Below, piece after piece: positions 43,887 through 55,848 of a stretch of DNA of 64,000 nt (position 1 is the stretch's first letter; each line of letters begins with the position of its first letter). The DNA is taken from positions 527,001-591,000 of the forward strand of contig CAHIKZ030001780.1 in assembly GCA_903632075.3 (NCBI GenBank). Direction: 5' to 3'. Both the position numbers and the translations under genes were made by a program. Under the pieces are notes generated by a model that ran no database searches, was not told the DNA's origin, and saw nothing but the letters and a program-made list of their open reading frames with translations. The DNA comes from Acanthosepion pharaonis. Its lineage: Eukaryota > Mollusca > Cephalopoda > Sepiida > Sepiidae.

Positions 43887-44640
43887 TGTGGATACCCTAT
43901 CATCGGTTACTCGGAAGGCAATTATATGTTTTCCTTTTTTTTTTTTTTATCTTTTTTCCCTTTCCACATCCCCCATCAAGTTTCATCTCGCCAGATAACA
44001 GTTACTGTTATTAATAAAAAAAAAAATCAACCATAAAATAACTAAAAATTTACATTGTTATTACAATTAAAATGAATAAATTATGACTTATGCAGAGTGT
44101 TAAAACAAAAATAAATATATAAATAAATATCGTTTAAATCATGTTGAACGCGTAAACTTAGAAAATTCGTTTAAAACTATCGATTAACGTGGTAAATTTA
44201 CATGTGAGATTAACAATTAAAATTAACTTTACGTTTTTAGATCGTTACAAAAAAAAAAGAACTAAAACGGAAAGAGGAGTGAGTAATATTGTTAAGAAAG
44301 TCACAATTAATTATAATTCACATATAGTCCAATAGTTGGTTAAAAAAAAGGAAAATGAAATAAAGTGAAAGTCAAAAGATTTCTATTAAGCAATAAAGAA
44401 GAAAAATGGGGGGAAAGACAATCAAAAACATTTTTGAACATAACGATGTTATACATTTATTGTAGATGCTAAAGTATCGAAATAACAGTTAATATGTGAA
44501 GTACCACTTTCAACATTTAAGCAACAAGAAAAAAAATAAACAGAATAATGGTAATGAATGAAGATAGAATAGATAAATGAATAAGTTAAATTTCCGAAAT
44601 GTTAACGCAAGAATTGTTAAAAAAAAAAAAAAAAAGGCTT
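43450..44640. other. Unassigned; T runs and AT-rich DNA
   Basis: Two plus-strand frames of 65-67 codons overlap at 43511-43742 without a domain. T runs of about 23 (43858-43880) and 14 (43935-43949) could be the A-tail of a minus-strand retroposon, but I see no body next to them. Confidence 0.4.
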
Positions 44641-45420
44641 TCATTTATTCTTTCCTTCCCCCTTCTCGAGAGGGTAAATTGTGGAGGTTCATATATATCA
44701 TTTACAACAGTATTTATAATTAGTTATAAGCTGTGACATATCTTTATACTATTTACATTTGAATAATATACAATTTAAGATTTGCAAAATTATATTTATT
44801 ATGGGTAAAATAAAGAATTTACATAAAAGGAAAAACATGGTTTTCATCTATCTCGAACTTGGACTTTTTTATGGATTGTTTTAGCCATAACCATTTAGCT
44901 GTTTCTTCTGATGTCTCAGTAATGGCTTGGATAACCTTCCGTGTTTTTTGTTTTTTTTCCACTATCCCAATGTCTCTTAAGGGCGCTGACTAGTGATTTT
45001 GCTACAAGACCCCTTGTGCCTACTTCAATTGGCTTGCAGCTTGCCTTCCATCTGTTGCTTCCTGTAATTCGTCGTATTTTAGTTTGTTCCGTTCATTCGC
45101 TGTTAATTCCCGCATAATGATTTTCTTTAGCTTATTTGAAAAGAGGACTAAGTCTGAACGCAATAGGGTCTTGGAAATGTGACCCGGGAAATTTAATCTT
45201 TTGCCTATATCCACTGTAAGTTCACAGTCTGTTTGCGCATGATAGACAATTGAGTGTAATCATTTTCTTTGGGTTCAGTTTCATGCCAGCTTTAATTAAA
45301 TTTATAACATTCCTGTTTGAATTTAAGGTGTTTGTACGGATGGCTGTACTAACGACTTCTACTATGTCTTTTAATATCTGATCATGGCGCCATCTGTACC
45401 TACCATCAGCCAGAACTGAT

Positions 45421-45475
45421 TTGCAGCTACTAAGTATGTGCTTTAATGAACTTATTTGACCACATAAGGGGCATA
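45421..45475 (-). other. CCHC zinc knuckle of the R2-type element
   Basis: C-x2-C-x8-H-x4-C in CPLCGQISSLKHILSSCK, directly upstream of the RYRWRHDQ box. In this LINE group the knuckle lies between RT and endonuclease. Confidence 0.88.
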
Positions 45476-46397
45476 CGCGGGATTCCGATTTAGCCCATAG
45501 CTGTAGGTTAACAGGGCTTGGGAGAAGGTCGTAAACTGATCGGATTAGAAAGTTCATGCCTATTTTGTTACGCCATAGTTCAGACCATCTAACTTTCCTA
45601 TGAATCATTGTTTCTCATTTTGTCCACACTCCTTGTTGTTTTAACCCAATCATCTTTGCTACTCTCATTTCCTTTTCCCCTGCGCGAATTTCGTCCAGTA
45701 AGAGTCGGTGTTTTTTTTTTGTTTTTTTTTTTTTTGCCTACGGCTTTGTCAATTTTAGCTGTGGGGAAAAAAAAACAAGCCTTGCTCGACCAGTAGGCAA
45801 CAATACCCAGTACTACTTTTTCACGAAGACGCTCTTCTGCCAATTTCAACTGCTTTACCGCGTTCCATTTCCTCCCAGTGTAGACTTCAATATTCAAGTT
45901 GAAGAATTTGTATTACTGTTCGTACTTTAGTGACTTTGAAGGGGAGTTGAAGAGTGTTAGAATTGTCGCAAAGGGCAGCTCTCCTGAGACACTTCGGTAA
46001 ACCTAGCCATCTTTGTAAACGAGCGTTAATCTTTTTTTCTATCTGTTCTACAGAAGAAGTAGTGAACTCATAGATGGACAACGGCCACAATATATTGGGA
46101 AGAATAACATGCTGATAAATGCATGCCTTATATCAACCGGGTAAGCCAGACTTGTCTACTTTATCTAACCATACTTCTAGGATGTCCTTTGTTTCTTGGA
46201 TTGCGACAGTGTCCTTCAGGATATTTTCAAAACGCTTACCCAATTTAAAACGATCCCTCTCTGATGTTTTTCCTTTTTTTCAACACCAGTGACCTTGATT
46301 TGGCAACGTTGAAACTCATCCCCGCCCATAAAATAAGTTTCTCCAAACCTTTTAGTAGCCACCTCACGCCAATCAGAGGCGAGGATGTTATGGTCAT

Positions 46398-46409
46398 ATC
46401 GTCCATGTA
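46398..46409 (-). other. RT catalytic YMDD codons
   Basis: TACATGGACGAT on the minus strand within AYMDDMTIT. The catalytic pair is intact, although the frame is broken on both sides (46445, 46245). Confidence 0.9.
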
Positions 46410-48009
46410 TGCTCTTATTGGAGGTTGCCGTTGGCCAGATTTCTGCATTCTATTTCCACCGCTTTTATAAGCATATTCATAGCTAAGGAAAAGAGGGTAG
46501 CCGAGATGGTGCGTGGGTTATAATGCCTCTTTCCGATCTATGCCATGCAGATATTGTGTTTCCTGCTGCTGTTCTCATTCTGAAATTATTATAATAGTCC
46601 ACTATGGTCTCTGTAATTTGGGCGGGAACATGATTGCGTTTTAAAGATTCTTCTACCAACTTATGTGGGATTGAGCCATAGGCGTTCTTAAGGTCCAGCT
46701 GCGGGAAAGTCATATCGCCCTTATGTGCTTTCATGTCTTTTAGCAGCTGCGTAATGACACCTGTGTGTTCCATGCACCCCGGTATGCCTGGGACACCTCC
46801 TTTTTGAACAGAGTTGTCGATGTATTTATTATTTAAGAGGAAATCTGTTAAGCGTCGATTTAAAATACTAAATATTTTCCCTTCGACGTTCATAGGGAGA
46901 TGTACCTAAATTGATTTACTGTACTTACTCCTTCCTCTTTAGCGATCCATATGCCTTCTGAGCACTTCCATTGCGTAGCTATCTTCCCTCTTCTTCAGAC
47001 AATTTTTAGTAACTTCCATAACATACGAAGCAGCATTGGGCAACGTTTATAAACTATGTAAGGGTCTCCGTTAAGTCCCGGGGCTGATCCCGATCTGGCT
47101 GTTTTTAATATTGTCTGAATTTCTTTCCATGATGGTTCTTTTAAGTCAAAAGGGTATAGAGGCAGGTTCGTGGTGATTAGAGATGAGTTTTCTCCCAACT
47201 GTATTTGTCTATTTGGGTCACTCAATGTCTCTTTAAGGAAGTCATTTATTTCGTCTGCTGCCTTCCACTACGTTTATCGCTTAATAATTTCTTAGTGAAG
47301 CCGTATGGATTAGAGACAAAAGCTAATGGTTTGCGCGCCCTTTCTTTCCTTCTCCTCCTATGCCATTCTGCTCTCCGTAAAGACTTCATTTTGGAACGGA
47401 TGGAGTCACGGAGCTATTGCAACTCTTCCTTTTCTTCCGGTTTTGCTTTCTTCTGTTGCTTTCGGATAGCTTTTAATTCCACTCTGCATTGTTTGATTTT
47501 ATTTTCCCTTCGATTTTCTACAGTTTTTCCTTTGTTTTCATTTCCTCATATCGGAAGCGCTCTGAAGCGTAGCTGACTATGATTTTCGACATAGTTCTTT
47601 AACGTGTATCCACCGAGCCCTTTGAAATTATCTTCAGTATTTCGCTGATGTCTAAGTCAAGCTTTTTTGTCGACGACCGAAGGCCATTTAATCTTTTCCC
47701 GAAATGTCTCAGATGTTAATTCGGGGGACACTTGTGCCTCTGCTTGGAAAAACTTGGCTCTGTGGTGAGCTTCCCGGCTTTGTATTTCCTGAATCTCACC
47801 AGGAGGATTTACTGTGAGCTGCATCTGGCTAGTTTCCATTTGACATTTCATTTTGACTTGAAGGATTTTTCAGGCCGCGTGTATTCTAGCATTTTCCCCC
47901 GCATGGGCATATCATAATCATTGTCCGTGGGTGTAAGGCTTGGTTCGTCTCCGGTTGGTCCGTTCTAATATTGATCTCATTCTCCACCCACCTCTCTGGA
48001 TCCCTTGGG

Positions 48010-48013
<4 letters not shown>

Positions 48014-48076
<63 letters not shown>
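48014..48076. repeat. (TA)n microsatellite
   Basis: About 31 TA units at the 5' side of the R2-type element. Confidence 0.97.
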
Positions 48077-48078
<2 letters not shown>

Positions 48079-48770
48079 AAATGTTTTTCGATATTTTCGA
48101 TACTATTTAAAAAAAATTAGGTTATTTTATATTTTAATTTTAAATTATGAATTTAAGATTTAAAATTTGACACTTTAGATTTTAATTATATTTTTTTACT
48201 CCTTAGTTATTATTAATAATATTAATATTTATTGCTTGTTTATCTTATATTCATATTATATTTGTTTCCTATTTTATTTTGTTGATAATTTTTAAAAACT
48301 TTTTAAAAAATAATATCAAACGTTAACTGCAAAATATATCAATTTATTCTTCCTCTTCTTCTACATTTTTCCTCACACCCCTGCTTGAAAGTTGATTATC
48401 GCTATTTTCCCTCTAGTTAAAGGTTACGTTGTTTTGCGATATTGTTGTAAGCTGGGGTTGTTTTTCTTATTGTCCATGTTATTTTGAGTGTAATTTGGTT
48501 TAAGTGTTTTTGAGTTTACATGTATACTTTGAGCGGGCTTTTATATGAAAAAGTAAAATAAAGATATAAGCAGAATGTACACATTGTTATTGTGTACAAT
48601 TGTATTTGGGCTTCTAAAAGGCACAAAGTATCCTTAGCATGTTGTTTGTCCTGGTGTTAAATCATTTCAATCCATGCAAAGCGATAAAGCCACTCAGAGA
48701 CAAGAGGAGAATGAAGAAATCTAAGAAAACGTTACTGAGGAGAAAAGACGGCAAAAAGAATAGGGTTTAA
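48077..48770. other. AT-rich stretch, nothing recognised
   Basis: TTTAAATTATGAATTTAAGA-like imperfect repeats in the first 150 bases; no coding signal. Confidence 0.5.
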
Positions 48771-48774
48771 GGAG

Positions 48775-49125
48775 ACAGAAAATGGCAGTTGCATTTAAAT
48801 GTCTGAAGAGGAAAGAAAACAATTGAAAGAGTTCCACATGTGAGAAGTGTAAGAGGAGATAATATTACAATAGAACGTACGGTTACACTTAGCGATTTCA
48901 ATAGTAAAATAGTGAGATATAGTTGACAATCTAATACTAGGCTTAAATCCATAAAGTCGAGGTACCAATGAGGAAAACTGACCAGAACATTTATATATAG
49001 ATACGAGTGAACGGGATATACAGCAGTAACCACAGCAAAAAAAAAAAGACCATCTAGCCTTTGTCACTTTTATACAAGAAATAGTTTGATGTTTATCAAC
49101 TGGTGTGATCAATTATTTCCAGATG
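48775..49125 (-). mobile_element. LINE L-A 3' end
   Basis: The minus strand reads SLVPRLYGFKPSIR, then FTIEIAKCNRTFYCN and TSHMWNSF, matching the C-terminus at 50380-50480 and 10620-10690 (FYANSFFSSTSRLWNS). Frame shifts occur after WNSF. The N-terminal part of the element is absent. Confidence 0.83.
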
Positions 49126-49675
49126 TCTGATGAAAGAACAGTCCCTGAAGAGCTGCATTTCGATACTCCAGTTGCTGCTGAACATAATGACGATCAGTAT
49201 ATTCACATCTATGTCCTACACCATCAAAATGCAACTGCAACTCGGCTTCAAACAGGGTAGAGAGCAAAAGACTTCACCATTTTTGACTAATTAGTATGCT
49301 GTAGGAAAACGATAGTCGGCATTAAGTTAGGTGACGCAATGGTGAGTTGCACTTAAGATTTTTCGAAAGCATCTAGTTAATTGGGTGGCGTAATATTCTG
49401 GGATGGATTAACCAGTAAACGGAAAACCAACCTTTCATTACTGATAAGACCATTCCTGGCCAGGAACTTCAAACTGATAAAGTTTTTATCTATGGTGACA
49501 ATTTTTATATGGGGGGGGGGAGATGTGGGAGAAATACAGCAACTACTGATTACAATTTTCTATTGGAAAAGGGTACATATAAGACTTGCTTCATAGATGA
49601 AATCATTATTAGTTTGAATAAGTTTCTTCTCGGAACATAACGTGTCACTTCATTTTTTTATTTGTTTATCTATCT
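49126..49675. other. No recognised feature
   Basis: A 71-codon plus-strand frame (49381-49596) spans a G run (49512-49521); no domain. Confidence 0.4.
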
Positions 49676-49679
49676 ATCT

Positions 49680-50318
49680 GGCTTACGGACATATATTGAA
49701 ACACCGGTTCTCGTACAATCACCGAAACTAAGCAACATTGGGCATGGTCAGTCCCTAGATGGGTGACCGCTTGGGAATACCAAATGCCATAAGCTTGGGT
49801 GTGCTGTTGATGTAATGGATGTAAATGGCGCAGCGACGTAAATCCGAGGATGCCAGTCTACTGCGGTGGTTAGCTAATCCCCATTGCAGACGCCTGTTCA
49901 ACTCCTACAGTGCCCACCTGTGATTTATACCGCAACCATGCTGAATGGACCTTAGTTACAGTTTCTGGGAAAGAGCACGTTATCTAGTAATATCAGCAGT
50001 CTGAACAAGGCAAACCCTCGGTCACAATGACTTATGACTTCGTGCTGGTAGAAAATTGATAATGTTGTAATGAATGCTTGGAATTGTCAACTGGAGAGTC
50101 GAGTTGGGTTCGTTATATTCACTTATGTGAAAATACCCTGGGAAAGGTATGAATCTACCTCTTCTCTCCCCAGCTATGGGTTAATTATTAAGACTTGTAT
50201 TACTAAATCATTATTATCTCCAAAAAATTCTTACACTCTAAACAAATATTTTCTAGATTAAAAAAAACCTGCAAAAGTTTGATAAACCGTAGAAAATGTA
50301 TGAATGAATGAATCGATC
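49680..50318 (+). mobile_element. 5S rRNA-headed SINE, complete, with family D insert
   Basis: The head at 49680-49796 runs GGCTTACGGACATATATTGA, CGTACAATCACCGAAACTAA, GCAACATTGGGC, AGTCCCTAGATGGGTGACCG, CTTGGGAATACC, then AAGCTT. All three internal pol III control regions of 5S (A box, intermediate element, C box) are recognisable. Family D lies reversed at 49855-50065. The body resumes GGTTCGTTATATTCACTTAT, CTCTCCCCAGCTATGGG and ends GAATGAATGAATCGATC. A TATCTATCTATC run precedes the head. Confidence 0.87.
49855..50065 (-). repeat. Dispersed repeat, family D, inside the 5S SINE
   Basis: Reverse complement of 23940-24175 (AAACCCTCGGTCACAATGAC, AGTTACAGTTTCTGGGAAAG, GCCCACCTGTGATTTATACC). 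It interrupts the SINE between head and body, unless it is a normal SINE segment missing from other copies. Confidence 0.72.
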
Positions 50319-50329
50319 TATTTTAAAAT

Positions 50330-51540
50330 CATTTTCACCCAGGCGAGAAGTGCGAGAAAAGAAACTGTTAGAACAGAAGTTACATCTACATATTTCAACA
50401 GTAAAAGGATGAGACCACATTATCAATCTAGTATTACGCTTACATTCATGCGGTCGTGTTTCCAAGAAGGAAAAGCTCATCAGAACAACTGCAATGAAAA
50501 TATTTATAAATGAGGACAGAGAAGCTACGTTAGGACGGTGAGAAAGTGATTGAATTTGTGATGCTAGGTCAAGACGTAGAACATTACAGATTATTCTAAG
50601 GATTTTATCAAGAATCTCGAGGTATATAGCAGGAGAAGTCGATGTAGCAATATTCAATGGTAGACTTAAAATGTACATGATGGATTCTGGCGAGAAAATT
50701 TGCTTCTTACGGCACAAAAATCACTCTTCCTCAGCGGCAGACCCAGCAATTGATTCACTATAAACATTCCACTGCGTGTCAGTGTAAAACATGAGACCAA
50801 GAAGGATTAAGGACTTGCATCTCTAGAGGCTAGCATCAGCAATATTGATGGAATGCAAAAATGATCACTAAATGACATCAGTTTCGTTTTGGAGGCGTTA
50901 ACACCAAATTGAAGGTCAGTTTTGGAGATCTGCTGTCTATTGAGCTTATTATTAGGACAAGGAGTACATAATTGTGTCATCCGCTTAAATACCGAGTTGG
51001 AAACTGATGACATTGCGAACGATTTTGATGAAGAGAAGAAACAAAAGTAAAACCCTGCATTAATGTGAAAGAATCTAGAAGAAGAGTGGCCATTTTTACA
51101 CGATTTAAGAAAGATTGTATGAAATAAAAAATACGATTGGAGACACCATAACACTTGAGCCTGTGAAGAATCCCAGCATTCCAGAGACTGTTAAACGCCA
51201 TCAAGGTATCTAAAGCCAAAGCCCAAACTTCGCCGTTTTTATCTAAAGCAACCGTTAATACATCGGTTGACCTAGAGAAGCAAAAGCCACATTGTTTGTC
51301 TGAAAAGAAGACCGATCGAGTAAAATGTTTGACCAATTTGGAGTTGATTAGACTTTCTATTACATTGTCAAAAACACGTAGAAGACGAGTAGGACGATGA
51401 TTCGATGGATCAAAAGGTTCAGCAGCGTTCTTAAAATCAAGAACTACAGAAAAGGATTTATAACAAACGAGAAAGCAAGAATTAGCAAGTAGTTATATAT
51501 GCAGCTAATGCTGTTATGAGATGTCATTGAGGAGCGGAGA
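50330..51540 (-). mobile_element. LINE L-A: RT through C-terminus
   Basis: This is the longest L-A copy. From 51336 the minus strand reads FSDKQCGFCFSRSTDVLTVA, LALDTLMAFNSLWNAGILHR, LKCYGVSNRIFYFIQSFL and a following stretch of the palm. Here the usual Q-Y-G-F has a Cys, and the catalytic Asp of A-L-D-x-x-x-A-F is present. A frameshift follows near 50990, before the YADD box. Later, LSHRPNVASLSSF, ETRPHECKRNTR, EICRCNFCSNSFFSRTSRLG give the C-terminus down to 50340. It abuts the 3' end of the 5S SINE. Confidence 0.88.
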
Positions 51541-51731
51541 CTTTTCTAGACTGAAGTGAATGGTTAGGGTGGATAATAGAATCCAGCGGTCACGTGTCAG
51601 TGATCAAGTCGAGTCTTCAAGCTTTATCGGCTGTGGTTTAAGTTGGAGAGGGATGGGCCATGACAGGTCTATGTTGCCCAAGAAACGGTCCGCATGAATG
51701 AAAGCCTTTACGGCTTTTAAATATAATACGT

Positions 51732-51870
51732 GGCTTGAACTGGTTAGATGCTCAGCTGTACTGCGAGTCTTCGATAACAACTCGGTCGAATGGACTGATG
51801 ATGATGACGACGATGATGATGCCGATGATGATGACGACGACGACGATGACGCCGATGATGGCGACGAGGA
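51732..51870 (+). repeat. Segment shared with 1664-1760, with (GAT/GAC)n tail
   Basis: GAACTGGTTAGATGCTCAGC ... TCGAATGGACTGATGATGAT, then a mixed GAT/GAC/GCC tract of about 75 bases. The plus-strand frame across it gives 20 Asp residues, which is a microsatellite translation. Confidence 0.75.
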
Positions 51871-51879
51871 AACAGAAAA

Positions 51880-52040
51880 TATAATATGAAAATTAACCCC
51901 GTAAATTAGAGAAAAAATATCCTCTGATTTATGACCTAAAAGTTCACTTAAATTTTAAGCGAATATATGGATAGGAGAACTTAATTCTCACTTACTGATC
52001 CATTTTCAGAAGTTAAAGAATTCTAAGAAAATATCGTCCT
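51880..52040. other. No recognised feature
   Basis: Short AT-rich spacer. Confidence 0.4.
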
Positions 52041-52044
52041 GGGC

Positions 52045-52290
52045 ATGACGCTAAACTACATCCGGCAGAAAGGCCTCTGATTGGGAAGTTTTGAGAAGCG
52101 TTGAAGGTCCTTTTAATTGCTGTTGCTCCCAGGTCCATCCTGACTCGGGGTGGTAATACCTGTTAGGATCCCAGCAATTGTGAATCCCCAAACTGGGGTC
52201 GTCAAAACATTATTAAAGTATGAAAATAGATTTTTATAGTAAAAAGACCAGTAATTCGCTTTTGAGAAAGAAATATTACCAGCAACAGAT
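52045..52290 (-). repeat. Dispersed non-coding repeat, family C
   Basis: Reverse copy of 11230-11600, lacking its far end: ACTACATCCGGCAGAAAGGC, TCCCAGGTCCATCCTGACTC, GGTAATACCTGTTAGGATCC, CCCAAACTGGGGTCGTC. A fused (GA)AAGAAAT stretch marks the truncated side. Confidence 0.8.
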
Positions 52291-52483
52291 TTGACACCCG
52301 AAAAAACCTCCTTACAAAAATACGTCAATAAAACTTGATCTACAAACTGATTTCTTACAAAGAATTTCTATTCATACGAATCTAACCTAAAAATCTTGTC
52401 GGCAACCCATTGAGGTTGATAAGCCGTAAAACTAAATAAGCTTAAAGCTATCTAAGAAAATAATCAGTTTAAGTAAGAATAAC

Positions 52484-52740
52484 CTATAAAGGTGTCCGCC
52501 TATTGATATAAAATATTGTTATTTTCGGATATTTTTTTCCTTTCTGTTGTTTTGCATTTATTTGAAGAAAGCTGTCATCATGGCAATGATGACTGTTCTT
52601 TTCTTGTCTTCGTTTTTTGGCAAATGAATGAACAGTAAACCAACGTCCTTTGTTCGGCAAATCTCGAAGTGCTCTTCTTTCAGATGCTGCATTTTCAGGG
52701 AGATTTCTTACAGACAAGACATCCTTAACAACTTAAAGGG
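52484..52740 (-). other. 77-codon basic frame, unassigned
   Basis: The minus-strand frame carries VRNLPENAASERRALRDLPN then KGRWFTVHSFAKKRRQEKNS. It is charged, not repetitive, and looks more protein-like than most frames here. It is preceded by an open extension of about nine codons. No domain or splice signal I can name. Confidence 0.2.
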
Positions 52741-53091
52741 CAACTGGCATTTCTAGCCGATGAAACGCTTCATTATTATATTGCTTCTCAACATGAGACT
52801 TACCGATCAATATTCATTGGTCTGTAACAAAATATGTTGCGTACGATACGTGAATATAGAGTTGAGGCAATTTTTTGTATCGACCATAAATCGAATGTTA
52901 ACGTTTTGTACGGAGGGTTTGATGCTAGCGAGTTTGATTTTAACGTTGGCCGTTAAAAGATCATTTCTTCATTTTTGAACTATTTTCTGCATGGAAAACT
53001 CGAGCGGGTTATCTTCCAAATAATTCTAAACCCGTAAATTTTGAACACTTTTATGTGATTTTGATGCAGTATAACTTTGTGCCATTCCATG

Positions 53092-53095
<4 letters not shown>
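52741..53095. other. No recognised feature
   Basis: A 72-codon plus-strand frame (52760-52978) without a domain. Confidence 0.4.

Positions 53096-53098
<3 letters not shown>

Positions 53099-53164
<66 letters not shown>
53099..53164. repeat. (CA)n then (TA)n microsatellite
   Basis: About 21 CA units then 12 TA units. Confidence 0.97.
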
Positions 53165-53165
<1 letters not shown>

Positions 53166-53578
53166 CTAACAGTAGAGCCCGGCGTTGCCCGGGGATGTAA
53201 CAGTAAGAGATAGATCAAGTATCGACCATCATAAAGACTGAAAAATAAAATTGACAAAGATTATTGTTTACGGTTGACGGACACGCATGTCTTAATTAGT
53301 TTTTTTTTCTACGAATTGGTCAAACCCAAATTCAAACAAAAACATTGTTTACAATCGTTATGAGTCTATCGATTGGTGAATAGAATTTTATTATAAACAA
53401 TTGTCTTGTAAATGGAATTTTTAAAGCATTCTGAATGTAAATAAAGAAAAAAGTGTGCAAGACAATAAGAAATACTACCTGCCGAAAAAAAAGTGGATGT
53501 TTGTTTTATCGGCTGAAAAATGTAAGAAATCCGATCCCATATATAAAGGAACACACACACACATAAACAACCTGGGTT
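53165..53578 (+). mobile_element. Family E, short unit
   Basis: It begins AGAGCCCGGCGTTGCCCGGG, a GC-rich inverted motif (GCCCGG/CCGGGC), and ends GGCTGAAAAATGTAAGAAAT, then a CA run and ACAACCTGGGTTTTTA. The same end (GGCTAAAAAATGTAGAAAAT ... ACAACCTGCGTTTTATA) closes the longer unit at 55728-55850. No protein-coding capacity. The class is unknown to me; I have the impression such ends occur in other invertebrates. Confidence 0.6.
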
Positions 53579-53599
53579 TTTAACCTAAGTCACTCCACG

Positions 53600-55766
53600 G
53601 AATCGCTAAAACATAGAGCATAGTCTGATGAAAAAAAGACGCCAAAGTTTATGAAAACAAAATTTTATCGTCAAAATGCTTATGTTTTTATGAAGAGGAT
53701 AGATTAATTTTTTTTTTAATTATTTTTTAAAAAAATTTCCATCTTTTTAGAATATTCTAAATTTTGATTTAAAAAACCTTGTTTCTCTTTGTCGCAACAA
53801 GGGGTAGTAAATAACATAGATAATTTTTAGCGCGTTTTTTTGTATTTACACACATTAATTTGGAAAATCTTGCAAAAATAAAAATAATTGTCAGATGTTA
53901 ATGAAACTTTCAGAAACTATTCACAGATGATCGAAATTATTATAAATATGTTTTTTTTTTATTAAAGTCATGGCAGAAATATATTTTTTATATTTATTAA
54001 CACCCCCATAACTAATTTTATGAAAAACTTTTAGTGATTACAATAGTTAAAAAAAGTACAAGGCTTTGAAGAATGCAAATCATGTTTTTTTTGGGGTTTT
54101 TTTTTTTGGCCAACGTATCTGAAAATCAGCTGTGAATTGTAACATACAAAACTCAATAAAACAAATATATTATTTAGTTTCAAATGCTTTTATTTGTTTT
54201 AATTTGTTTTTATGAATATGGACAATATTTTCTGAAAACAAAAATTTTTTTCAATGAAAATTGAATTTTTAATACAATTATTTCTTATTTCTTTAATTTT
54301 AAAAAGATTTTTAAAAATGTTTAAATTGAATTTTAAAAATATTTTAACATTAGTTAAAAGCAACATCAACCTTTCAAAATGTCCGTGTGAGATTGTCATT
54401 GTCTAGCGCTTTGAAAATTGTATAATTTGGACCAATCAGATTAGCCATGGTAATTAAGAAATGTAATTTTTTGTGTTTATAGTCGGACAGTAATTATCAA
54501 GTACGGAAGACCAACCAGAATACAATTTAGTTGCATTATTTGAGTTCAGCATTGTTCTCCGCTGTTAAGCCCTTTACTTTTTATGAAACACGTATGGAGA
54601 AGTTAATTTTCAATTTCAACTGAGAAGGGTACCTACAAGTAACAGTATCATCTTATGAAATTTAACTACTGCTAAACTTTAATTTATATGATCTTATTTT
54701 TTATATTAATCTCAGTTATGACATTTTTCCATAAATGAAATATCAAAATTAATAATAAAATGAATGGAAATACAAATAACACAGTAAAATGTAATAAATG
54801 TACATAAAATTATAGTATTTTATGTACACTTCTGATAAAATTTCATAAGAAAGGTACCTAAATTAATTAGATACCTTTTCTTATGAAATTTAATCTCACT
54901 ATTAACAGTCTTATTTTTTAATTTTCTTTATATTTTCCATAAACCATCGTAAACGTAAAAATGAAAGCTAAGTACAAAAAAAAAAAAAAAAAAAAAAATT
55001 AGAGCGCTGAAAGTTTTCCTTAAAAGTAACAAGGTAAATAATTTGTTCACTTAAATAATTTCACTTCCTTCCATCCGTAGAAAGAATTCTCATCCCGTAA
55101 GTTATCTAAACGTCATGAATATGCCTTTCGTCAATCGTCAAGCGACGCGAAAGATTATGACCTGCTTTGTTTTATTTTCAAATTACATTTTTTCGGCGCA
55201 GAAGCTAAGTTAAGCTTGGTTCAAAATATTTTAAATAAACAGTATAATTTCTGTTTTTATTAAAATCAGTTTTGAAAAAATGATAATTGATTTTTAAAAG
55301 AACATCAAAGTAAGATTTTAATCTTTTTTAATTTTTATCAAATCGAAAAAAATGATTGAAAATTCTGTCCTTTTTTTTGACCAAAAAAAACCTAATATTT
55401 TTAACGAAAATTTCAGACGTGCTAGGAACGATTAAAAAATGTAAAAAAATACCCCCCAAATACTTTGATCTATCCTCTTTAATAATAATATGAACATTAG
55501 ACGATAAAATTTTGTTTTCGTCAAGTTCGGCGTCTTTTTCATCATGCTATGCTCTTTTGTTTACATTTTCGTGGGTGAGTTGTCCCCCTTTCATTCTCAC
55601 GATGTGTCTTAATCGTGTTTTCAAAATGATTTTTATTAAAAAAAACAACTGTGTTTTTCCCATTTTCGATCCCGTTAGAACCACCACAAGGTAATTTTAT
55701 GTAGTCCTGTGAAGTTTTGTTGAAATCGGCTAAAAAATGTAGAAAATTCGATCCAACATATAAACG

Positions 55767-55830
<64 letters not shown>

Positions 55831-55848
55831 CCTGCGTTTTATAATAAG

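Larger units (their letters stand above)
44819..47960 (-). pseudogene. Near full-length LINE with restriction-like endonuclease (R2-type layout)
   Basis: A single ORF can be followed on the minus strand through about ten frameshifts. The 5' part has SSLITTNLPLYPFDLKEPSW, then SGSAPGLNGDPYIVYKRCP (RT start) at 47090. Next come GKIFSILNRRLTDFL and PGIPGCMEHTGVITQLLKDM, LDLKNAYGSIPHKLVEESL (palm Asp) at 46700, and a frameshifted G-C-T-I-S box at 46520. PPIRAYMDDMTITSSP at 46398-46430 is the catalytic YxDD. RRWLGLPK-like thumb follows, then CPLCGQISSLKHILSSCK (Cys-Cys-His-Cys, 45421-45475). The endonuclease reads HISKTLLRSDLVLF ... MRELT ... LKYDEL (45090-45185), then CKPIEVGTRGLVAKSL and the end TAKWLWLK. 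The family usually has R-P-D; here it is R-S-D. Target-primed insertion is the family role. Confidence 0.92.

Noticed and set aside
49680..49796. Functional 5S rRNA gene
   Set aside because: Too many substitutions, and it is followed by a SINE body shared with 293-582.
51698..51889. Asp-rich 63-codon frame as an acidic protein
   Set aside because: The Asp run is a (GAT/GAC)n microsatellite at the end of a repeat that recurs at 1664.
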